From contig OZ252019.1 of the NCBI GenBank assembly GCA_965247435.1, forward strand, positions 5,270,001 through 5,334,000: a DNA stretch of 64,000 bases, written 5' to 3'. Below, piece after piece: positions 36,880-47,566 of the stretch; within the stretch, counting starts at the first letter, position 1, and every line of letters begins with the position of its first letter. Source of the stretch: Ilyomonas sp965247435 (GTDB taxonomy: Bacteria; Bacteroidota; Bacteroidia; Chitinophagales; Chitinophagaceae). The translations under genes were made by a program, and so were the position numbers. A model generated the notes under the pieces. It made no database searches. It saw only the letters and a program-made list of their open reading frames with translations, and was not told the origin of the DNA.

Positions 36880-37719
36880 ATGAATTGTCGGAAGGCTAAC
36901 CACTACAAGAAGTTATTAATCATCGCCTGTATTGTATTTACAACAGTTACCGCTTATGCAGCAACGGTAGATACGGTAATGGTACCCAGCAAGAGCATGA
37001 ATAAAAATATACCCGATATTGTAATTACGCCATCGGGTTATGCAGGTGGTTCAGTTGCCTACCCGGTGTTGTATTTGCTTCACGGCGCTGGTAACGATTA
37101 TACCGAGTGGCCAAAACAAATTAAAGATCTTAACAGCTATGTTGATCAATATAATTTTATAGTGGTTTGTGCCGATGGGGGTAAAACCAGTTGGTATTTC
37201 GACAGCCCGATAGACCCTGCCATGAAATATGAGACGTTCATATCTTTAGAGTTGGTGCCATGGGTAGACGCCAATTATCGTACAATACCCGACAGGAGTA
37301 AACGAGGTATTACAGGTTTAAGCATGGGTGGCCACGGCGCTTTTTATTTGGCTTTTCGCCACCAGGATGTTTGGGGGGCGGCAGGCAGCTTAAGCGGCGG
37401 CCTCGATATAAGGCCTTTTCCCAACAATTGGGACATTGCCAAACGGCTGGGAACCTATGCCGAACATCCTGACAACTGGGAAAAGAATTCGGTGATCAAT
37501 CTTTTGTATTTATTAAACGGCAAGTCGTTAAAACTGCTTTTTGATTGCGGCACAGATGATTTTTTTTACGATGCCAATATAAGAGTGCATCAAAAAATGC
37601 TGGAGCGGAATATTCCACACGATTTTATCAGCCGCCCCGGCGCCCACGAATGGCCTTATTGGGTAAATGCTATCAAATACCAATTATTGTTTTTCGGCAA
37701 TTTCTTTAATCAGAAATAG
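36880..37719 (+). CDS. secreted esterase, CE1/esterase-D-like
   Basis: The 279-aa protein has a signal peptide ending about AYAATV. The fold is that of feruloyl/acetyl esterases of the esterase-D type: VLYLLHGAGNDYTEW (oxyanion region), the nucleophile Ser148 in TGLSMGGHGAF, an acid in LFDCGTDDFF and His in RPGAHEWPYW. It cleaves short acyl or cinnamoyl esters from glycans, or S-formylglutathione-like small esters in other relatives; with a signal peptide the glycan role is more likely. It follows the ribose-locus enzymes on the same strand and precedes a broken GH36 gene, suggesting a former side-chain trimming cassette. Confidence 0.78.
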   Translation: MNCRKANHYKKLLIIACIVFTTVTAYAATVDTVMVPSKSMNKNIPDIVITPSGYAGGSVAYPVLYLLHGAGNDYTEWPKQIKDLNSYVDQYNFIVVCADGGKTSWYFDSPIDPAMKYETFISLELVPWVDANYRTIPDRSKRGITGLSMGGHGAFYLAFRHQDVWGAAGSLSGGLDIRPFPNNWDIAKRLGTYAEHPDNWEKNSVINLLYLLNGKSLKLLFDCGTDDFFYDANIRVHQKMLERNIPHDFISRPGAHEWPYWVNAIKYQLLFFGNFFNQK

Positions 37720-37790
37720 ATTTTCAAATTATCATATTGCCAATATCTAATAATGATAGCCGGCTTTTTGGTTTCTAAAAAAAAGAATTG

Positions 37791-39961
37791 ATGAAAAAAT
37801 GCATTGAACTGCTGCTGCTGGTATGTTGGATCAGTCCTGCTGTTACTTAGTGTCAACCGGTGGGAAGTAAAAACCTTCCATTTGTTATTCAACCGATTGG
37901 GTTACGATTGTCGTTAGATTTTTCCAGTCAAAACAATCTCCGGCTGCTAACTATGCTGCCTGCAGGAGTAAACCAGAAAGCGGCCTACAATGGCAAAAGC
38001 GACGATTTTGGTAACGAAGTGTACCTGCAATGCACCGGTGAAAACCAGAGTGCCCATCACGGTACTAAACTGGCCGGCGGAAGTGCTGGCCGGCGGCTGA
38101 TATTCATCAGCAAAAAACAAAACGCCATGCCCTATGGCACGCAGGTAATTATTGAACAGGTAGATACCGTAAACAACCTGAACGTGGAAAGCTATTATGA
38201 ATACAGCGATGCTTCCCCCGCCATTCGCAGGTATAGCGTTGTTACCAACCGGGGATCGCAGGCAGTAGGCATAGACTACCTCAGTTCCGCCATTATAAAC
38301 AATTTCAACAATCCTGAAATGGGCACGCCACAGCAAAATGTAAAAATTCACTACGCTTATAATAGCTGGCAAAGCGAGGCGCAATGGCAAACCGCCAGCC
38401 CATGGCAACTGGGATGGAATTATAATGACACTTACAATGTAACCGGCGCAAGTTTCAGCAATACGGGCTCATGGTCAACCATGCGGTATTTGCCGCTGGG
38501 TATGATAGAAAATGTAAAGGCCGGTGTTACATGGTTTTGGCAAATAGAACACAATGGTTCGTGGTATGCCGAAATGAGCAACTTAATAGACAATACCAAC
38601 TATCTGTACCTTGGTGGGCCTGATGCCATGCACAGCCATGCATGGAAAAACCTGCAACCCGGCGAGCGCTATCAAACAGTGCCGGTCGCGATAGGGTGTG
38701 TAAAGGGTGGAATGGATGAAGCCGTTGCTGCCCTCACCAACTACAGGCGGGCCATGCTGGTGAAGCCACATGTTGCAGTATCTAAATTCCCCGTTTTTTT
38801 CAACGATTATATGAACTGTCTGTGGGGCAACCCTACCAGCGAAAAGGAAATACCGCTGATAGATGCTGCGGCAAAAGCAGGTTGCGATTACTACATTATA
38901 GATGCAGGCTGGTATGCCGAAAAGGGAGAGAGCTGGTGGGAAACTGTAGGGTTGTGGCAGCCGTCCACCACAAGGTTTGAAGGCGGTTTACAAAAATTGC
39001 TGAACTACATTAAGCAAAAAGGAATGAAGCCCGGTCTATGGCTGGAGCCTGAGGTGGCCGGCATAAATTCTGCTTTACGGGTAAAGCCCGATGACTGGTT
39101 TTTGTTACAGCATGGCAAGCGAATAATAGACAATGGCCGCTTTATGCTTGACTTCCGTAATAAAGCGGTGACCGATTATATGACTTCGGTCGTTGACCGG
39201 CTGGTAAATGAGTACTCAATTTGTTATATAAAAATGGATTATAATAACTCGGCTTGGGGTGCCGATGTTGCAGATGCTGATCTTGGCAGGGTATGTTACA
39301 ACACAACCGGGCGGTGTTAGATTGGTACCGCAGCATAAGAGAAAAATTCCCCGACCTGATCGTAGAAAATTGCGGCAGCGGCGGCCTGCGTGTGGACTAT
39401 GCAATGTTATCGCAAACACAAATTCAATCGTCGAGCGACCAGACCAATTACCGAAAATACCTGGCGATACTGGTAGGAGCAATGGCCGCTATTGTACCTG
39501 AGCAGCTGGCGGTGTGGGCCTATCCAAAGGCCGATGGCGGCCCGAAGGAAGCCTCATTTAATATGGTATCGGTTATGCTATGCCGCATCCATCAAAGTGG
39601 GCAATTGGCCAATTTATCGCAAGAAAGTTTTCAACAGGTTAGTACCGGAATTAGTTTGTATAAAAACGTAATGGCGTCTTTCATACCGCAGGCGGTACCG
39701 TTTTTTCCACTAGGAATGCCTGCTATGGCCGACAGTATCAGCACGGTGTCAGCAGGTTTACGGCACGGTAAAAAAGAATACATAGCAGTGTGGCGTTTGC
39801 AGGGCAATGGCAAAGTATTAATACCAACCGAAGCCAATGCAACTATGAAATTAGTGTACCCCCAAAATCTTAACATCAAGGTTGCCAAAGTACAGAAGTT
39901 AATTGAGATCAGTTTTCCCGACAAGTATATGGCTGCCATTATAGAGGTTATGCGGCAGTAG
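37791..39961 (+). pseudogene. GH36-type alpha-galactosidase broken by an amber codon and a -1 frameshift
   Basis: From the ATG at 37791 the frame reads a signal peptide (MKKCIELLLLVCWISPAVT) and then TAG at 37848-37850, after which the same frame continues (CQPVGSKNLPF). It runs to about 39291, where one base is missing: DADLGRV leaves the frame and MLQHNRAVLDWYRSIR continues in the -1 frame to 39961. Rejoined, the product would be about 720 aa, right for GH36. The nucleophile region (YIKMDYNNSAWG) and acid/base region (ENCGSGGLRVDYAML) are intact, as are YYIIDAGWY and KPGLWLEPEV. Two independent lesions make a sequencing slip unlikely as the full explanation. A GTG at 37860 could still give a signal-less, truncated protein. 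Confidence 0.82.
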
Positions 39962-40315
39962 CTAAGTTGGTTAAAGAATGCTGATTGATTTTATTCAGCT
40001 TTGCTGACAATATGCAGCCCAGGGTACTGATGAAAGATGATTACCGTTGAGTGATTTACGAGCTATTACAAAGGCCAATGTTGGAACCAAATGCTCAAAA
40101 CCTGCAGTTATCAACCTATTATAGCGCGGAAGAACTTCAAGGCTGGCAAAAATGCCAGCCTTTGTTATTTATTGAAAGGTGTATAGTCAGGAAATGCATG
40201 TCAGGGAGTCTTTTATAGTGCAGGCACTATTTAATATATTCTTTGCCTTAAAGCGCAGCCCTGTCGCAAAGCGGGTTTTTAATAACTGAAGTTATTTTCC
40301 AGCCGGTTAGCGGAC
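39962..40315. other. gene-free stretch at the end of the ribose locus
   Basis: These 354 bases separate the broken GH36 gene from the convergent alpha-2-macroglobulin gene. Apart from the hairpin at 40139-40162 nothing supportable is present; short open pieces near 40020-40140 match nothing. Confidence 0.4.
40139..40162 (+). terminator. intrinsic terminator closing the rightward locus
   Basis: AAGGCTGGCA-AAAA-TGCCAGCCTT is a perfect 10-bp stem followed by TGTTATTTATT. It lies 178 bp after the GH36 pseudogene stop and faces the end of the convergent alpha-2-macroglobulin gene. Confidence 0.75.
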
Positions 40316-43300
40316 TCACTTCACCTCTACTAATTTCCCCTGCACACCGCCGCTGATCGTATGGTCGTACATCGCTTCGCAATACACGCCCGGCCAGTAA
40401 AAAGTGCCGGTATAGGCGGCAGTCAACTGCACGTAATAAGTTAGTGTTTCCGCAGGCTGCAGATCAAAATAATGGTACACGCGGTCGTCGCGGATGTCCA
40501 TATAATCTGCCGGTGAAGAAGTAAAAGCGCCTTCGCTGTTGTATAACCTCGTGTTCAATATCTCCCATCCCGAAGGGAATATCTGAGTAAGCGCCATCTG
40601 GTGATAAGCACCGCGCCCGCCGGGATTCTTCACCGTTACCTTCGCTACGAAATCGGTGCCTTGTTTAAGCTGCGCAATGTCCAGCGGCTGGCCGGTTGCA
40701 GAAAGATAAGTTACTCCTACCTGCAGCACTGCCGGATTATTTGCAACCGGCAAAGGCTGGTTGCTTAAAGGCTGTCCCTGGTTGATGATACGCACATACA
40801 ATACATTACTCCCTTTATTGGTTAACTGCACAGCGCCCTTACCGCTTTTCCAGTTAATACTGTTTTGCACCACCGTGCTACCTGCATTAATGCTGCTGGT
40901 TTGCCCGTTAATATTTACACCCGCATTTATCTTTTGTCCGCTGGTATTAGCGCCGGTATATTTTGCTATTGCGATGAGCGCATACGCCGTTGTTTGCGTG
41001 CTGTACCAGCTATCCTGCGATAACTGCGCGGCTACACTTTTTACCAGTGCGCCACCTTCGGCACGGCGGTTCATAATGGTCAGGGTTTCCAGTACCATCG
41101 CCTCGTCCCGCAGGGAGCTGCCGTAGGTAAAGCCCGGATCTTTCCGCGCCGGGAAACTTACCGGCAGGCCGCTGATTAATTGCAGCGCCACGTTGCTCTG
41201 GCCAATCAGTTGATAGGCCGCCGCCAGCCGCCATTTAGCTTCGGGCGTCAGCCATTTCCATTCTTTCAGCCTGTTCATCGCACCTACTTCCGACGCTTTG
41301 GCCAGGGCTAATAAATACAGCCGGTATGCCTGGGATAGATCGGTGCCATACCAGGGCGGCTGCGTTACATTCCAGGCCAACGCTTTGCTGCGCTGGTACA
41401 GCTTCCATTGCTGCAGTAACGAAGAGGGAATATTATAGCCGCTGGCAGATGCTTCGAGCAAAAAATGGCCTGCATAGTTACTGCCCCATTCATCGCTGTT
41501 AGCCTCATCGGGCCAATAGCTGAAGCCGCCATCCGTAGTTTGAAAGTTCTGGATTTTTTGTATTGCTGCGCGAATGTTCCCGTCAATATCTGCCTTTTGC
41601 CGGTCGCTCAGGTCAAGCAGTTTGTTTAATACTAATTGGGGGAAAACAGACGAAGTGGTTTGCTCAATGCAGCCATGCGGATAAGTGATTAAATAAGTAA
41701 GCCGCTGTTGTAAATTCAGCGCCGGGATGCTGCTTATTTCCAGCGTTGCGGTGCTGCCGGCGGCATCGCCAATCATAGTAACATTGCTGCTCCAGCTTTT
41801 GCCCGGCTGTAACACCGTTTCGGTGGTTTGCGTTGTATAGGGATTAGGATTACGGATGTCTATTTCTACTTCGTAAACCGCCTTTTCGCTGCCGCTCACA
41901 GCTACAATATTCACTTTGCCAATGCCGGTGTTCGGCTTCACTCTGGCAGTAAAGTAAACCTGTTGCTCGCCCGTTTTAGTAAACGAAATATTTTGCGATC
42001 CCGCAGCCTGCAGGTAAGGATTGCCCTGCAACGTGAGCGATACATTTTTAATAGTATTCTCTGTTGCAAATACAGTTACCGGTATCTTAAATTCTTCCAG
42101 CGGCGCAAGTACGCGCGGCAGCGTGGCCAGCAGCATCAGCGGCTTTTTTACGGTTACCGTTTTCTCTGCCATGCCAAATGCATTGTCGCCGGCGGCAATT
42201 ACCATTGCCCGCACGCTGCCCATATAAGGCGGGAGGGTAAAATGATGTGTCTTGCTGCCGCCATCCGACGTAAACGGACCCATAAACTGTACCACCGGCT
42301 GAAAGCGGTTTGCCCTGCGGGTTTTAGCGGCTAATTCTGCTTCTCCATCGCCGCCGATGGTTAGTATTCTTTCCAGCTCGCCGCTCCAGGCGCCAATCAC
42401 AAAATCATACATATCCCAGCTTCGTACGCCCAGCGCTTCTTTGGCAAAGAAAGCTTCGTGCGGGTCGGGCGTTTTAAAGTGCGTTAAGTCCAGCAAACCT
42501 TCATCAACAATAGCTATTACGTAACTCATTTTTTTACCGGTTGCTTCCGAAACGGTAATGGAAGTAGCCTGCTCCGGGCGGATAACATCCGGCATTTTAA
42601 TTACCGGTTTTAATGTGGTGTTCTTATCATTTATTAAGATGGGTATCACGCCATACATGCGGATGGGCAGGTCGTTGATCGTTTGCGCATGGCGCTGTAC
42701 GAGGCTTACATTTACATACACATTGGGCGACATCTCCTTATCGGCTGTAAATGAAAAATGGGTTTGTCCTTTCTCCGTTTCTGCCCAATATGTCTTTATT
42801 ACTTTACTGCCGGTTTCGATGCTGATTAATGCCCGGCCGCCTTCGCTGCTGGGTATCGTCAGGTTTACTTTATCGCCCACATTGTAGGCTTCTTTATCGG
42901 CTGTAAAAGACAGCATCGCAGCAGCAGTCGGATCATCGTTGTTGCCACGCGATTGCCAGCCATAATCATCAATATAAAAAGTACTGCCGGTGGTGTGGCC
43001 GCTGCGCTTATCGCGCACTAATACTAAGTAACGGCCCCAGTTTTCATTCCCGATTTTGAGGCTGTAAACGCCCCTGCCGTTTTGCAGGTTCAGCCTTTGC
43101 CTGCTGATGAGTTTGTTATAATTATCCTGTGTAAAATTGCTGAGGTTATCGCCGCTGTTATCCCACCACCAGCGCCATTGTATTTTGTATAATTCCACTT
43201 CCACGGCGCTGGCGCCGGCCATTAACTGACCTTTGGTATCTACATCCACAATATCAAAATGCTGCGCCTGGCCGGCCTGCAGGAAGCCCCAGTTTTTATC

Positions 43301-45874
43301 GCCTTCCGGCACATGAATGCCTGCATAGGAAGTATAGGGATTGAAGGGCATGGAAATATTATCTATGCTGAAGTTGCCGCCGGGCTCAAATACTTTTATC
43401 ATCAGGTTGGCAAGCAGTTGTCCCGGTGCGTCTTCGCCGGGCTGGAAAGCCGGGCTGATGGCCGCTTTTCCTTCTGCATCCAGCGTGCCGTCGAATATAG
43501 TTGTGGATTGCGGCGTGAAGGAAGCGGTCGGATTATCAAATACATAATTTTCAAACTTCGGGAAAGTTGTTTTCTTCCTGTATAACTGCGCATCTACTTT
43601 GGCTTTTAAGTTTTGCGCAGTAGCGCCAAACAGCCATTTGGCGCTCAGGGTTCCGTTTACCGTGGCATCTTTACCCAGCGCGTCGAGGCCATTAAAACTG
43701 AGGTCTATTTTCAGCCGGTTGGGCATTACCGTTTCTATCTTCAGTTTCTTTTCAAAAGAGGCGCCGCCTACCTTTACACGGCAAAGCCAGTTGCCTGTTG
43801 GCGCATCCACATCGGTTGCTGTACGAAACACGTTGAAGCCATCGCCGGCGTTGGTTTGCACAAGGCGTTTATACAGTTGCCCTTTGGGCGAAATCAGTTC
43901 CATTTCAACCGGGTGGTCTTCAGGCAGCTTGTCCTCTTTATCCTGGATAATGCAGCTTAAAAACAAGCTGTCGCCGGGCCGCCATACGCCGCGCTCGCCA
44001 AAGATGAAGCCTTTGATTCCATTCTTTACTTCATCGCCGCTAATATCGAAGCGGCTCAGCGGCAGGCTGCTGCCTTCATCTAATTTTAAATAGCCTCTTT
44101 CGGTTCCCTGTTTGGCCACCAGTAAAAAAGGCTTGCGTTTAACAGCAATGGTTGCCAGCCCGTCATCCCCGGTATTCGCTTTACCAATTACCTGCTGCTG
44201 GTAATCGAGCGCCTGCAGCTCCACGCCCTGCATCGGGGCCGTACTGAGGAGGTTGGTAACCGCTACCAGCAAATTATTATTATTGCTGCGCTTCGCGATC
44301 AAACCAATATTACTCGCCAGGATATTTCGGCTGGCAAAGCGTTCTTTATTATAGTAAGAACGTGCGCAGGGATTTTTTCTTTCCTCCCAGTTGTAGCCAT
44401 ACGGATAGTAATCGTCGTAGCACTGCCAGAAAGCATCATCGTCATCAACACCATTGGTATTATCATCGTTTTCATAATAATCTCCTTCCTCATTTTCATC
44501 TTTTACCAGACTGTCGCAGGCATATAAAGAATACTCCGGCTTAAAGCCTATGAACACGCGGTACAAAGCGCCGGGCTCGGTTTTAATGTACTTGTCCAGG
44601 TCGAGCGAGAAGTGGTTGCGCCTGCGCAGGTTGAGCGTGTTATCATCATCTAATTTTACGGTAGCCTGCACTAATGGCTTGCCTACGCGGCGTAAATCAT
44701 TCTCGCCGTTCAGATCGTTTTGCTGCAAGAACTGGGCTACATTATGCTCATAAATTTTTATAATGGAAACATCTATCGCTTTTAAATTAACCGCTTCAAA
44801 AGGTAGCACCACTTTGCCACCGCCCGATGGCAGTACCACGCCTTTTCCCCTGATTTTTACCGAAGGTAAACGGTTCTCGAAAAACACATTGGCCGCAAAA
44901 GATTTGGTTAGTTTATTACCGCTTTTATTTTCAATACCGGCATTTACATTAATAGCGTAACTGCCATCGAGCGAGCCGGTGGAATAGACTTTTACTTCGC
45001 TGCCATTGATGCTGTAGCTCAGTTGCTGCTGGTCGCTGATGCCGATCAATCCTTCCAGCGTTTGGTTAATGGCCAGCGGCTCGCTGAACTGCGCCAATGC
45101 ATACTGCTCATCTTCGCCCACAGCCCGTACTGCCAACACTTTAAAGTCGCCGGCAGCAGGAATCGTAATTTCCTTGCTATCTTTCTGCTCACTGTTTAGC
45201 GGCGCGCCGTTCCATTGCAACAATAACGCCTGCTCTTTATTGCTTTTCCGGATAGTATTAATTATGAAGCCATGCGTTTTATTGGCTTCATTGTGCTGCC
45301 AGTTTATTTTAACGGCGGCGCCACTGAGCGTTGCGCTTAGCAGTTGCTCTACTTTTTTACTCCCTTCCACATCTGCAGTAAGTACCTGGCCGGAGAGCGT
45401 CATTACATCGGCGGTATTGCAGCGCAAGCCATTTTCCTGTACCTCAAAAGAAGGCTTAACCGTTTGCACATTAAAGCGGAAGTGCTCATATTTGGAGGGC
45501 ACTTTCATTACCCTACTTAGGTTAAAAGACACATCGTAGAGCTTGTTTGCATCAAGGTCGTTTTCGGGCTTAAATTCGATGGTGCGTGCATCTGTCCAGT
45601 ACGCTTTTCCTTTTACTGCAGGCGTAAAATCAAACAGGTCTTCCCGTACCGTTTCATTGAGTGTATGCGTAACACCGGCATCGGCCGCAAGCTGCAGGCG
45701 CACCGGGCTTTTTTTGGAAATAACGCCCGAGCTGTAGCCCTCAATATACTGGCTGAAAGCCGGGTCCACACTGATCAGTTCCTGTTTGGTATGGCAGGTA
45801 GTGAAAAGCAGGGTTGAAAGCAATAAGAGAATACAAACAGTAGTTTGTTGCAGCAGGCGAAGGCTGGCACGCAT
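40316..45874 (-). CDS. bacterial alpha-2-macroglobulin lipoprotein with intact thioester
   Basis: This 1852-aa protein is exported and lipidated (STLLFTTCHTKQ, Cys27). It contains serial MG beta-sandwich domains (for example GIKGFIFGERGVWRPGDSLF and YNVGDKVNLTIPSSEGGRAL), an alpha-2-macroglobulin signature region (MGPFTSDGGSKTHHFTLP) and the thioester domain with YPHGCIEQTTSS, where Cys1402 and Gln1405 form the thioester. An unusual acidic low-complexity loop (DENEEGDYYENDDNTN onward) sits near residue 465. Such proteins trap attacking proteases in the periplasm or at the surface and are often paired with penicillin-binding protein 1C; no pbpC is next to this gene. The length is typical of the large Bacteroidota form. 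Confidence 0.9.
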   Translation of the reverse strand: MRASLRLLQQTTVCILLLLSTLLFTTCHTKQELISVDPAFSQYIEGYSSGVISKKSPVRLQLAADAGVTHTLNETVREDLFDFTPAVKGKAYWTDARTIEFKPENDLDANKLYDVSFNLSRVMKVPSKYEHFRFNVQTVKPSFEVQENGLRCNTADVMTLSGQVLTADVEGSKKVEQLLSATLSGAAVKINWQHNEANKTHGFIINTIRKSNKEQALLLQWNGAPLNSEQKDSKEITIPAAGDFKVLAVRAVGEDEQYALAQFSEPLAINQTLEGLIGISDQQQLSYSINGSEVKVYSTGSLDGSYAINVNAGIENKSGNKLTKSFAANVFFENRLPSVKIRGKGVVLPSGGGKVVLPFEAVNLKAIDVSIIKIYEHNVAQFLQQNDLNGENDLRRVGKPLVQATVKLDDDNTLNLRRRNHFSLDLDKYIKTEPGALYRVFIGFKPEYSLYACDSLVKDENEEGDYYENDDNTNGVDDDDAFWQCYDDYYPYGYNWEERKNPCARSYYNKERFASRNILASNIGLIAKRSNNNNLLVAVTNLLSTAPMQGVELQALDYQQQVIGKANTGDDGLATIAVKRKPFLLVAKQGTERGYLKLDEGSSLPLSRFDISGDEVKNGIKGFIFGERGVWRPGDSLFLSCIIQDKEDKLPEDHPVEMELISPKGQLYKRLVQTNAGDGFNVFRTATDVDAPTGNWLCRVKVGGASFEKKLKIETVMPNRLKIDLSFNGLDALGKDATVNGTLSAKWLFGATAQNLKAKVDAQLYRKKTTFPKFENYVFDNPTASFTPQSTTIFDGTLDAEGKAAISPAFQPGEDAPGQLLANLMIKVFEPGGNFSIDNISMPFNPYTSYAGIHVPEGDKNWGFLQAGQAQHFDIVDVDTKGQLMAGASAVEVELYKIQWRWWWDNSGDNLSNFTQDNYNKLISRQRLNLQNGRGVYSLKIGNENWGRYLVLVRDKRSGHTTGSTFYIDDYGWQSRGNNDDPTAAAMLSFTADKEAYNVGDKVNLTIPSSEGGRALISIETGSKVIKTYWAETEKGQTHFSFTADKEMSPNVYVNVSLVQRHAQTINDLPIRMYGVIPILINDKNTTLKPVIKMPDVIRPEQATSITVSEATGKKMSYVIAIVDEGLLDLTHFKTPDPHEAFFAKEALGVRSWDMYDFVIGAWSGELERILTIGGDGEAELAAKTRRANRFQPVVQFMGPFTSDGGSKTHHFTLPPYMGSVRAMVIAAGDNAFGMAEKTVTVKKPLMLLATLPRVLAPLEEFKIPVTVFATENTIKNVSLTLQGNPYLQAAGSQNISFTKTGEQQVYFTARVKPNTGIGKVNIVAVSGSEKAVYEVEIDIRNPNPYTTQTTETVLQPGKSWSSNVTMIGDAAGSTATLEISSIPALNLQQRLTYLITYPHGCIEQTTSSVFPQLVLNKLLDLSDRQKADIDGNIRAAIQKIQNFQTTDGGFSYWPDEANSDEWGSNYAGHFLLEASASGYNIPSSLLQQWKLYQRSKALAWNVTQPPWYGTDLSQAYRLYLLALAKASEVGAMNRLKEWKWLTPEAKWRLAAAYQLIGQSNVALQLISGLPVSFPARKDPGFTYGSSLRDEAMVLETLTIMNRRAEGGALVKSVAAQLSQDSWYSTQTTAYALIAIAKYTGANTSGQKINAGVNINGQTSSINAGSTVVQNSINWKSGKGAVQLTNKGSNVLYVRIINQGQPLSNQPLPVANNPAVLQVGVTYLSATGQPLDIAQLKQGTDFVAKVTVKNPGGRGAYHQMALTQIFPSGWEILNTRLYNSEGAFTSSPADYMDIRDDRVYHYFDLQPAETLTYYVQLTAAYTGTFYWPGVYCEAMYDHTISGGVQGKLVEVK

Positions 45875-46182
45875 GGTTATTTGGGTTTTAGCGGCTGTGA
45901 ATATAAGAGAAGTATGTGTATAGATAAACTGAAATGATCAGGAAGATGGTATGCAGGATACAAAATATTTATTCGTGTTATAAGAAGCTGAGGAGATGAG
46001 CAGCGCATGAAGTTTCAGAAAGGTATTACAAGGGTGTATAATAACAGACAGCATCTACGGTATTTGTTTGGAACAGCTTTAAAAATACGCTGTCCGCACC
46101 GGGCTATACTATTTTATAACAATAAATTTCTTCGCAACTTTACGCCTTCATGGCGCTAATCAAAAAAAAAAAAAATCACACT
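45875..46182. other. divergent intergenic region with a poly-A run
   Basis: About 300 bases between the alpha-2-macroglobulin and aldo/keto reductase starts should hold both promoters, but no clear box was found. A run of about 14 A lies shortly before the reductase ATG, where slippage could affect the upstream alternative start (46150) but not the chosen one. Confidence 0.4.
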
Positions 46183-47217
46183 ATGGAATACCGGCAGTTA
46201 GGTGCATCCGGCTTGTATGTACCGGTGCTTAGCTTTGGAACAGCCACTTTTGGCGGCGGCAATTTTTTTACCAAATGGGGTAACACGCAGGAGAAGGAAG
46301 CTACGCGTATGGTTGATCTCTGTCTGGATGCCGGTGTTAATTTATTTGACACGGCTGATATTTATTCGGACGGAGCGGCGGAAGAAGTATTAGGCAAAGC
46401 CATTGCCGGCAGGCGCGACAAAGTGTTACTTTCCACCAAAGCCACTTTTCCATTTGGCGAAGCGCCCAACAACCAGGGTTCTTCCCGCTTTCACTTATTA
46501 AAGCAAATAGAAGGCAGCCTTAAGCGCCTCGGCACCGATTATATAGACCTCTATCACATGCATGGTTTTGATGGCAATACACCGGCAGAAGAAACGCTGC
46601 GCACACTGGACGACCTGGTGCAAAGCGGCAAAGTGCGCTACATCGCCGCCTCCAATTTCTCGGGCTGGCACCTCATGAAATCGTTAAGCATTTCTGAGAA
46701 GCGGGGCTGGAACCGCTATGTAGCTCACCAGGTATATTATTCTTTAGCCAGCCGCGAGTACGAATGGGAACTGATGCCGCTGGGCATAGACCAGCAGGTA
46801 GGCGCTATCATCTGGAGCCCGCTGGCAGGCGGCAAGCTGGGCGGCAGGTACAGAAGGAATCAGCCCTTGCCAAAAGACACCCGCATTGCCCAGGGAGCAA
46901 GCCCGGTGCCCGAAGCCACGATAGATGAAAAGGTATTGTACAACATTATAGATGCGCTGGATGAAGTAGGAAAGGAAACGGACAAAACAGTAGCGCAGGT
47001 GGCGCTTAACTGGCTGCTGCAGCGGCCTACGGTGAGCAGCGTTATTATCGGCGCCCGCAACGAAGAACAATTGCAGCAAAACTTAGGCGCTGCAGGCTGG
47101 AACCTGACTGCCGATCAGGTGAAAAGATTAGACGCGGCGAGTGAAGTACCGACGATTTATCCTTACTGGCACCAGCGGCAAAATCTAACACTGAACCCGC
47201 CGCCAAATTTTTATTAG
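46183..47217 (+). CDS. aldo/keto reductase
   Basis: The ATG at 46183 is chosen over 46150 because the family start MEYRQLGASGLYVPVLSFGT begins there and the extra residues come from a poly-A run. The 344-aa TIM-barrel enzyme has the catalytic tetrad Asp56 (LFDTAD), Tyr61 (IYSDG), Lys86 (LSTKATF) and His127 (YHMHGFD). The NADPH-binding signature is ALNWLLQRPTVSSVIIGARN. Such proteins (close to the YghZ/KCAB-like group) reduce aldehydes or ketones, including sugar-derived ones; the substrate is not apparent. The gene is monocistronic, with a strong hairpin directly after it. Confidence 0.88.
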   Translation: MEYRQLGASGLYVPVLSFGTATFGGGNFFTKWGNTQEKEATRMVDLCLDAGVNLFDTADIYSDGAAEEVLGKAIAGRRDKVLLSTKATFPFGEAPNNQGSSRFHLLKQIEGSLKRLGTDYIDLYHMHGFDGNTPAEETLRTLDDLVQSGKVRYIAASNFSGWHLMKSLSISEKRGWNRYVAHQVYYSLASREYEWELMPLGIDQQVGAIIWSPLAGGKLGGRYRRNQPLPKDTRIAQGASPVPEATIDEKVLYNIIDALDEVGKETDKTVAQVALNWLLQRPTVSSVIIGARNEEQLQQNLGAAGWNLTADQVKRLDAASEVPTIYPYWHQRQNLTLNPPPNFY

Positions 47218-47237
47218 AATAACTATGCGCCAGGATG

Positions 47238-47278
47238 TTATAAGTGTCTGACATTTTAGAAATGTCTGACACTTATAA
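47238..47278. terminator. long near-perfect hairpin after the aldo/keto reductase
   Basis: Two 19-bp arms (TTATAAGTGTCTGACATTT and its mirror at 47260-47278) with one mismatch enclose a 3-base TAG loop. It begins 21 bp past the reductase stop. No strong T tail follows, but the stem is long enough to end or protect transcripts from both convergent genes. The TGTCTGACA core occurs twice as a direct repeat within it. Confidence 0.6.
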
Positions 47279-47566
47279 GCACAATAGTTCAATAAACTGT
47301 TTTTAGAATAGAAAGCGGAAATTGATCTTTTATACAAATAAAGCTATTAAGGAAAAATAATTCAATCATTGCCCACACCTGCTAAAATAGTATTCATGGT
47401 TAAAAAATAATTTTTCGGCATAGCAGGATTTGGGTTAAAAACTCCCTTTGAAATTTACAAACTACAGAACCTGACAAGTTATTCACTATTATTTTCAAAG
47501 GGAACAACTACCGGATTTAGCTATTCAGGATTGTTTTAAGAATCTGCAGGTGCTACGAAACAAAAG

